Source of the DNA: Macrocystis pyrifera
Lineage: Eukaryota > Sar > Phaeophyceae > Laminariales > Laminariaceae
Direction of reading: 5' to 3'
Length of the DNA stretch: 64,000 nucleotides
NCBI GenBank assembly: GCA_031763025.1
Contig: JASSKH010000007.1
Location: 14,160,080-14,224,079 of the forward strand
Below, one piece after another: positions 59,370-64,000 of this stretch. The notes below the pieces were generated by a model. That model worked only from the letters and a program-made list of their open reading frames with translations. It had not been told where the DNA came from and did not search any database. The first letter of the stretch is position 1; each line of letters starts with the position of its first letter. The translations under genes were made by a program, and so were the position numbers.

Positions 59370-60189
59370 ATGGAGGCGTCGTCCAAGCCAGGGGACACGG
59401 GCCGACAACCCCCGCCACCGACACCAGAAAAAGGTACATGCTATTGGGCACCTTTTGAAGATAATACGGAAATACTGGTGTCGAACATACAGAAGTAATT
59501 TGTGTGCCCATAGGTTTGAATGCTGGGCGAGATTTTAGGGAACGTGGCCATCGGCTTGATTCACGGCCGTTACCGTCAATTCCTCATTGTCGCTTGTCCA
59601 TAATACCGCGTCTGTGTAACGCTGTGCAAATTGGAGACGCTGGGGTACGTACTGCCTCTTGGGGCTGAGGGGCAGCAGGCGCACTAGAGAGAGTTCACCA
59701 CTTACTTGACTTGACGTTTCCATGTTTGAGGGTCACTGCTGTGTACGATACGAATATAACAATAGGACTAACATTAACCCTGACCATAAGCCAATCAGAC
59801 CCAGCCAACCATTGCCGAGCATTAGTCCCTTCGTCTCGTTCGCAGTGTGCGCCAATCATATCATAGTGTCGAATTCAACCATAGTGTCGAATAAGTGATG
59901 AACTGAACTGAGGCATACCTCGCGCGAGGACCGGTTTATCGGACGTCGTACCTTGCCTACCCCGAACTACGACGGTTTCGTTTTGCGGAGTTGTGGCGCA
60001 GCGGCGTTGTGGAGTGTTCCAGAGGGTATCTCATCTGAGAGTCCCCCCCCCCCCCCCCCATCCTCCCCGCCTCGCTTCTGTCGTGGCCATTTATAACGCG
60101 CAGTGAAGGTGCACTTCAAACCTATCGCGAACGCTCCCATCTTGCGGAAGGGAAAGTTCCAGGTCAACGCATCGTGGACGTGCTTGGAG
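59370..60189 (+). CDS. ATG12: ATG12-like ubiquitin-fold autophagy protein, 5' exons (partial)
   Basis: Exon 1 (59370-59433) encodes a Pro-rich start, MEASSKPGDTGRQPPPPTPE plus K, and ends in phase 1 (AAAAG|GTACAT). Exon 2 (60104-60189) starts after TTTATAACGCGCAG in the matching phase. It encodes VKVHFKPIANAPILRKGKFQ and then VNASWTCLE before GTGTGT. The hallmark is GNAPILKQxKFKI of ATG12, here ANAPILRKGKFQV. By family it is a ubiquitin-like protein conjugated to ATG5 to form the E3-like complex for ATG8 lipidation. The conserved C-terminal half ending in Trp-Gly is not found, so the gene is incomplete as called. Other ubiquitin-fold proteins are less likely because the APILK core is specific. 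Confidence 0.68.
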
Positions 60190-60390
60190 GTGTGTGTGAG
60201 AGAGGTGTTAGAGAGAGAACCTTTGAATATAGAGATAAACAGAAAGAGAGAGAAAGAAGGCAGGGAGGGAGAGGCAGAGATATAGAAAGATAGAGAGAGA
60301 CAGCAACATAAAGAGGTAGAGAGGGAGCGATAGAGATGGAGAGAAAGGCAGAAAGAGACGCACACGCAGAGAGAGCGAAGCCGCAACGAC
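60190..60390. repeat. GA-rich microsatellite after ATG12 exon 2
   Basis: Impure (AGAG)n purine tract beginning at the exon 2 donor. The open frame through it is low complexity. Confidence 0.7.
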
Positions 60391-61106
60391 TAAAACCCTG
60401 TAAACCATGGCCTGTCGTACGTATCCGATGCCCGGCACAGCCGTATCCTTTAAACAAAACGCATGCATCGAGTGGAGTATGCGATGGCGCCCCGACCCCG
60501 GCTGAGGCGTTTTTGTAAGAATAGCGCGCGAGATGGGTTGGGTTCTCCCCCTTGTTTTTGTTTTGTCTCGGGGCGCTTTGTGTGGGGTGTGATGTCACGA
60601 GGCCATCGCGCCGTATCGTACGCCAAGCTCTTGCGGGAAGACCGTGGTTGGGTAGAACCGTTCGCGGCGAGAGCGCGACAACACGGTACTGCATTTTGAT
60701 CGAAATGCATTTTCTCGGAATTTTCTCGGAATTTTGAATTTTCTGTTTTTTTAAATTCTATTTTGTTGGGACATATAGCATCCCTCCGGTTCATCGTACG
60801 TCGGGAGCAACCACCAGGCCGGTCGGTGCACGCTCGCATCACCTACCACGCCAATTGCTCTCGCCCCCCCCCCCCCCCCCCTTCCCCCCCCCTAGTGTGC
60901 CAAGGTGTGCGTGCTATATAGCCGTGCGGGGGGTAGCGCGCGACTATCGTGGCTCGTGGAAACAAAAGATGACACGCAAGACTCTTCGTCCGGTACTTGA
61001 GTGGTAGTTGGGGCACACATGCCACAGCTTTTTGCCCCCTTGGTTGTAGAATGTAGCACATCTCTCTATGGCAGCTCTGTTTAGCTTTCTCTTCTCCTTG
61101 CGAAGG

Positions 61107-61139
61107 TATACATGTACGAGGCGTTAAAAGCTAACTTTG
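61107..61139 (+). CDS. Candidate 33-nt micro-exon of the ATG12-like gene
   Basis: A pyrimidine-rich tract (TTTAGCTTTCTCTTCTCC) leads to CGAAG|GTATAC, and 33 nt later there is a strong donor, TTT|GTGAGT. In phase 0, matching the end of the preceding exon, it reads VYMYEALKANF. The splice signals are good, but the peptide fits the ATG12 region after the first beta hairpin only loosely. Treat it as a guess. Confidence 0.25.
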
Positions 61140-61561
61140 TGAGTTTTTAACCGTCCTCTCCTTGCCCCGCAACTCCGTCCCCTGCCCCTCCCCCTCTTGG
61201 CCCATCCGCGTGGAAACCCCTCGACATCTTCCGGTCACCGGTGATGGCAACTGCGTCTCAACCCCCTTCCCGCCCCTACCTCGGGGGAACCCTTAGCTGC
61301 AAGCATCTCTCCGAAACATGCTTCAAATTTCGGATGCCACTCCCCTTGTGAGTGCAGCACGCACGGACATTGTGTTGCAGTGCCGTCAATGACACGCCGG
61401 CCGTGCTACCGTAGCCGTTGACAGATGATCTAAATCACGATAGATGATCTAAATAGTCGATTGCGGCTTCATGATCTAGATTTTTGAAGGAAGAATTGTT
61501 ATCGATCTTGGTATGTACTGGTTGTTAGCATGGGAATGGATTCGTTTTAGACGTTAAAAAA

Positions 61562-62468
61562 ATGTCCAGTCTATTCGAGAATCCGTTCAAAAAAATCGCA
61601 AGAACATTTTTTGAAAATAGTCTGTCACCACCGTATTTACTTGTTTTTAGACTACATTCACGTATAGCACCGAGCACCCGATTTCTCGACACGGGAAACG
61701 AATTGGATGAAGTTCGACAGACACCTCCCATCAACGGAAAATTATCGACTGACCTGTGTTTTGATCTGCAGATTTTTGCTCCGTTAATTTCTGTGGAAAT
61801 ACGCGGGAAAACTCGATTTTTCAGGTTGTATTCGTATCTTTCTGTCTAGCGAAGAACTATTTGACTATACTAGAAAATCTAAACGAGTCAATCGATGCGG
61901 TAGGACTTTGCGCAGTCAGCAACGCAATCCGTGCCTGAATCCGACAAGTAGCCGACATGAAATATTTTGCACGAGTTGATCCTCTTTTAAAGAGTCAATT
62001 GTTGATCGTGTGATGGAAAATTCGACAAAAAAATATCCCGAGATAAAAACAAAGGACATCCAGTCTTCATGTATCAGGCAAACGGTGCCAGACATGAAAG
62101 CGGCCGCACGCCGAGCGATGGCCATCACACCCGGTGTCATCGCCGCAGCGAATACCATCTGTGATCGGGCCTTGATGCAGCAGGAAGCGAGTTACCCCCA
62201 GCGTTCAGATGCGAACGTATCACTATTGGTGTCTCACGTGAGAAAACGATCGAGGAAAAATACTCTACCGTATAACCCTGTCCGGAAATATAAGAATGGT
62301 TTAATCATAAATGAAAAAAAGTTTTTCTTTACTTTTCCGGACAGAATGGTAGGTACGTACGAGTACATACAGCAGCAGCATGCAGATTTCACGCGCGTGG
62401 TGAATGCAGCCTTGGCCGCAAGGCTCAAGCCTTGCTGCACCCACATCAACAACTTGCCCATGAGCTAG
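61562..62468 (+). other. AT-richer segment with two intronless ORFs, unknown
   Basis: 61562-61849 reads MSSLFENPFKKIARTFFENS to a stop after YSYLSV (95 aa). 62010-62468 reads MMENSTKKYPEIKTKDIQSS to a stop after NNLPMS (152 aa). Composition is mixed and not repetitive, unlike most ORFs here, and the segment is AT-richer than its surroundings. No family was recognised; it could be a decayed insertion or chance. Confidence 0.25.
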
Positions 62469-63236
62469 AATTGGGGCGCGCTGCCACGGAGGTGCAGACA
62501 GCGCTGTCGAACTCCCGGTCTCGGCGAAGTGCAGTATAGCAACACGCAGCCGAGTGTCGATGCTGTGTGTAGGTATGTTCTTCTTGTTTACACGTGTCCA
62601 ACAGCAGTAAAACAGGACCGCATACTGCGACTTGATCTGTACAAGATGTGTTTCACAGGGGGGGGCAGCTTTCTCGTGCTGGCGGTCGCCGATCCCAAGG
62701 CCTCCCCAGGAACGTGCGATTCGTTCACGCTCGCGCGTCCGTGTCTACGCTGCTGCTCTACGCTCTGGGCTTGGCTGTGCGCTGTCCTGTAGCACGTGTC
62801 GTGCAAAAAGCAAGGCTCGACTTTTTTTCAGCTATAGCTTAACGCCACAACATCGATGCCGGCACTGTTTTTTATTTTATTTTTGAGAGGCAGCATCATA
62901 GAACGGATTTTTTGGTGGCATAAGTTTTTTTTTTTTCCCATTCACGGATTGGTGAATTTCCGAAATATTTTTCCCCCCCGGTAACGACCATGCGACATCC
63001 TTTGTTTTTTTTGTACGTACTATTAATAAAACGAATCCATTCCCACCCCTAACTGTATGATCTAGCCATGTTGCCGGGTGGGAGCTGTACACATCTGCAT
63101 GGTTTAGCACACGTTTCCTGGGGTTGGATCTGTACTCTGCAGATCCTGCACAACCTCTCTCGTTTCGGCAGGGGAGGAACTACAGTAGATGATCTAGATT
63201 ATGATCTATCTGTAGATGATCTGATGGTCTGTCCTA

Positions 63237-63340
63237 TTACGCGGGACGATAGTAAATAGGACCTGCGGTAACACAAAACCCTATATATTTCCTTATTTTT
63301 ACCAACAATATTTGGTTCTATTAACGATGGTCCTCCGTAA
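63237..63340. mobile_element. TTACGGGGG MITE, copy i
   Basis: TA-flanked, ends TTACGCGGGACG and GTCCTCCGTAA, in the right-hand non-coding region. Confidence 0.8.
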
Positions 63341-63514
63341 TAGGTGTGCAAGGTGCAAATTGACCCCAAATTTCTCGTTGACGGAGCCCCTCAACGAAAG
63401 AGCCACCCAACAGTTTTTTGATCCGATGCGTGTATGTATATATATAGCACGGTATATACCTCGTCGGGTGTACCTGGCCCATGAGGTTGAGTATCGGGCG
63501 TATATATAGCTCGC

Positions 63515-63772
63515 AACTCTGGGAGTAAATATAGGAGCCGTTTGGTATTACTATTAGTGTATAAAGGGTCCCTATATTTCCGACCAGGGTGGTAGCACTT
63601 TTAACGAAAAGTGGATTATTGGGTGAGGTATACATAGCACTCTGGGCGTAAATGTAAGGACTGCTTGGTGTTGTTATTAGTGCGTAAGCGGTCCTTATGT
63701 TTCCGACCATAATGGTAGCACTTTTTTCTGAAAAGTCAGTCGTTGAGTGAGGTATACATAGCTCCCCTCAAG
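63515..63772. repeat. Two ~125-bp tandem units near the right edge
   Basis: CTCTGGGAGTAAATATAGGA and CTCTGGGCGTAAATGTAAGG start the two units; both continue GGT.TTAGTG.., TTTCCGACCA, GGTAGCACTTTT and GAGGTATACATAGC. Confidence 0.75.
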
Positions 63773-64000
63773 TTTGACGAGCCTCAGCAACAATATGTGC
63801 TATACTAAGTATACCCCTGACCCGACCGCAGCACTTGTCTCAGAGCAACATATGACACCAAGGATACCTACCAGGGAAGCTTTTTGGTTTTTGCAAATCT
63901 CGAGTCTTGAGAGTGTTTTAAGCACCGTGCCCCCGCGCGCGCGCGCTCTCACTCACGGTCGGCTTTCGGGACGAGGAGGCTTTGGCTTCGGCCCCGCCTT

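Noticed and set aside
60103-60285. Reading through the ATG12 exon 2 donor to give VCVREVLEREPLNIEIN
   Set aside because: A loose match to the next ATG12 segment, but it is encoded by a GA microsatellite and soon becomes low complexity.
1-64000. CRISPR array, bacterial operon or prophage
   Set aside because: The repeats are MITEs, minisatellites and microsatellites in an intron-rich eukaryotic sequence; no regular repeat-spacer pattern and no cas-like genes.

Overview
This is a eukaryotic nuclear window with spliced genes, long introns (about 0.4 to 8 kb), GC-rich exons and repeat-rich non-coding DNA. There is no operon structure, no rRNA and no tRNA that I can support. Gene style and repeat load suggest a stramenopile alga, perhaps a brown alga; that is inference. 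I joined exons by hand from reading frame, splice sites and phase.

Layout. 1-4118 is a degenerate ~3.84 kb mobile-like element (E1) abutting the tail of a second unit. 4.1-11.2 kb is non-coding and repeat-rich; it includes ~1.9 kb of degenerate TAACA...TGTTA palindromes. 11276-36317 (+) is one ~20-exon gene for a ~1,750-residue protein: an N-terminal coiled coil resembling BFR1, then about 13 vigilin/SCP160-type KH domains and a low-complexity tail. 38138-54812 (-) is a six-exon class I fructose-bisphosphate aldolase gene stretched to 16.7 kb. Its introns hold a second, inverted E element (E2), a 0.6 kb foldback repeat, a short TIR element and several MITEs. 55045-58652 (+) is a three-exon TEN1-like gene (CST telomere complex), head to head with the aldolase gene, with only 232 bp between start codons. 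59370 onward (+) is the 5' part of an ATG12-like gene; its remaining exons are unresolved or outside the window.

The most interesting points are: (1) the BFR1-like plus multi-KH fusion, since yeast Bfr1 and Scp160 are separate, physically associated polysomal proteins; (2) a ~105 bp MITE family (10 copies, termini TTACGGGGG, TA target duplication) together with 15 copies of the 8-mer TATTAATA, exactly the footprint TA-TT-AA-TA expected from its excision; (3) the E element family, carrying a decayed spliced zinc-binding gene around (CAG)n-rich internal tandem repeats.

The four genes (an mRNA-binding polysome-type protein, a glycolytic enzyme, a telomere-capping subunit and an autophagy modifier) show no evident joint pathway. 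The aldolase/TEN1 pair may share a bidirectional promoter.
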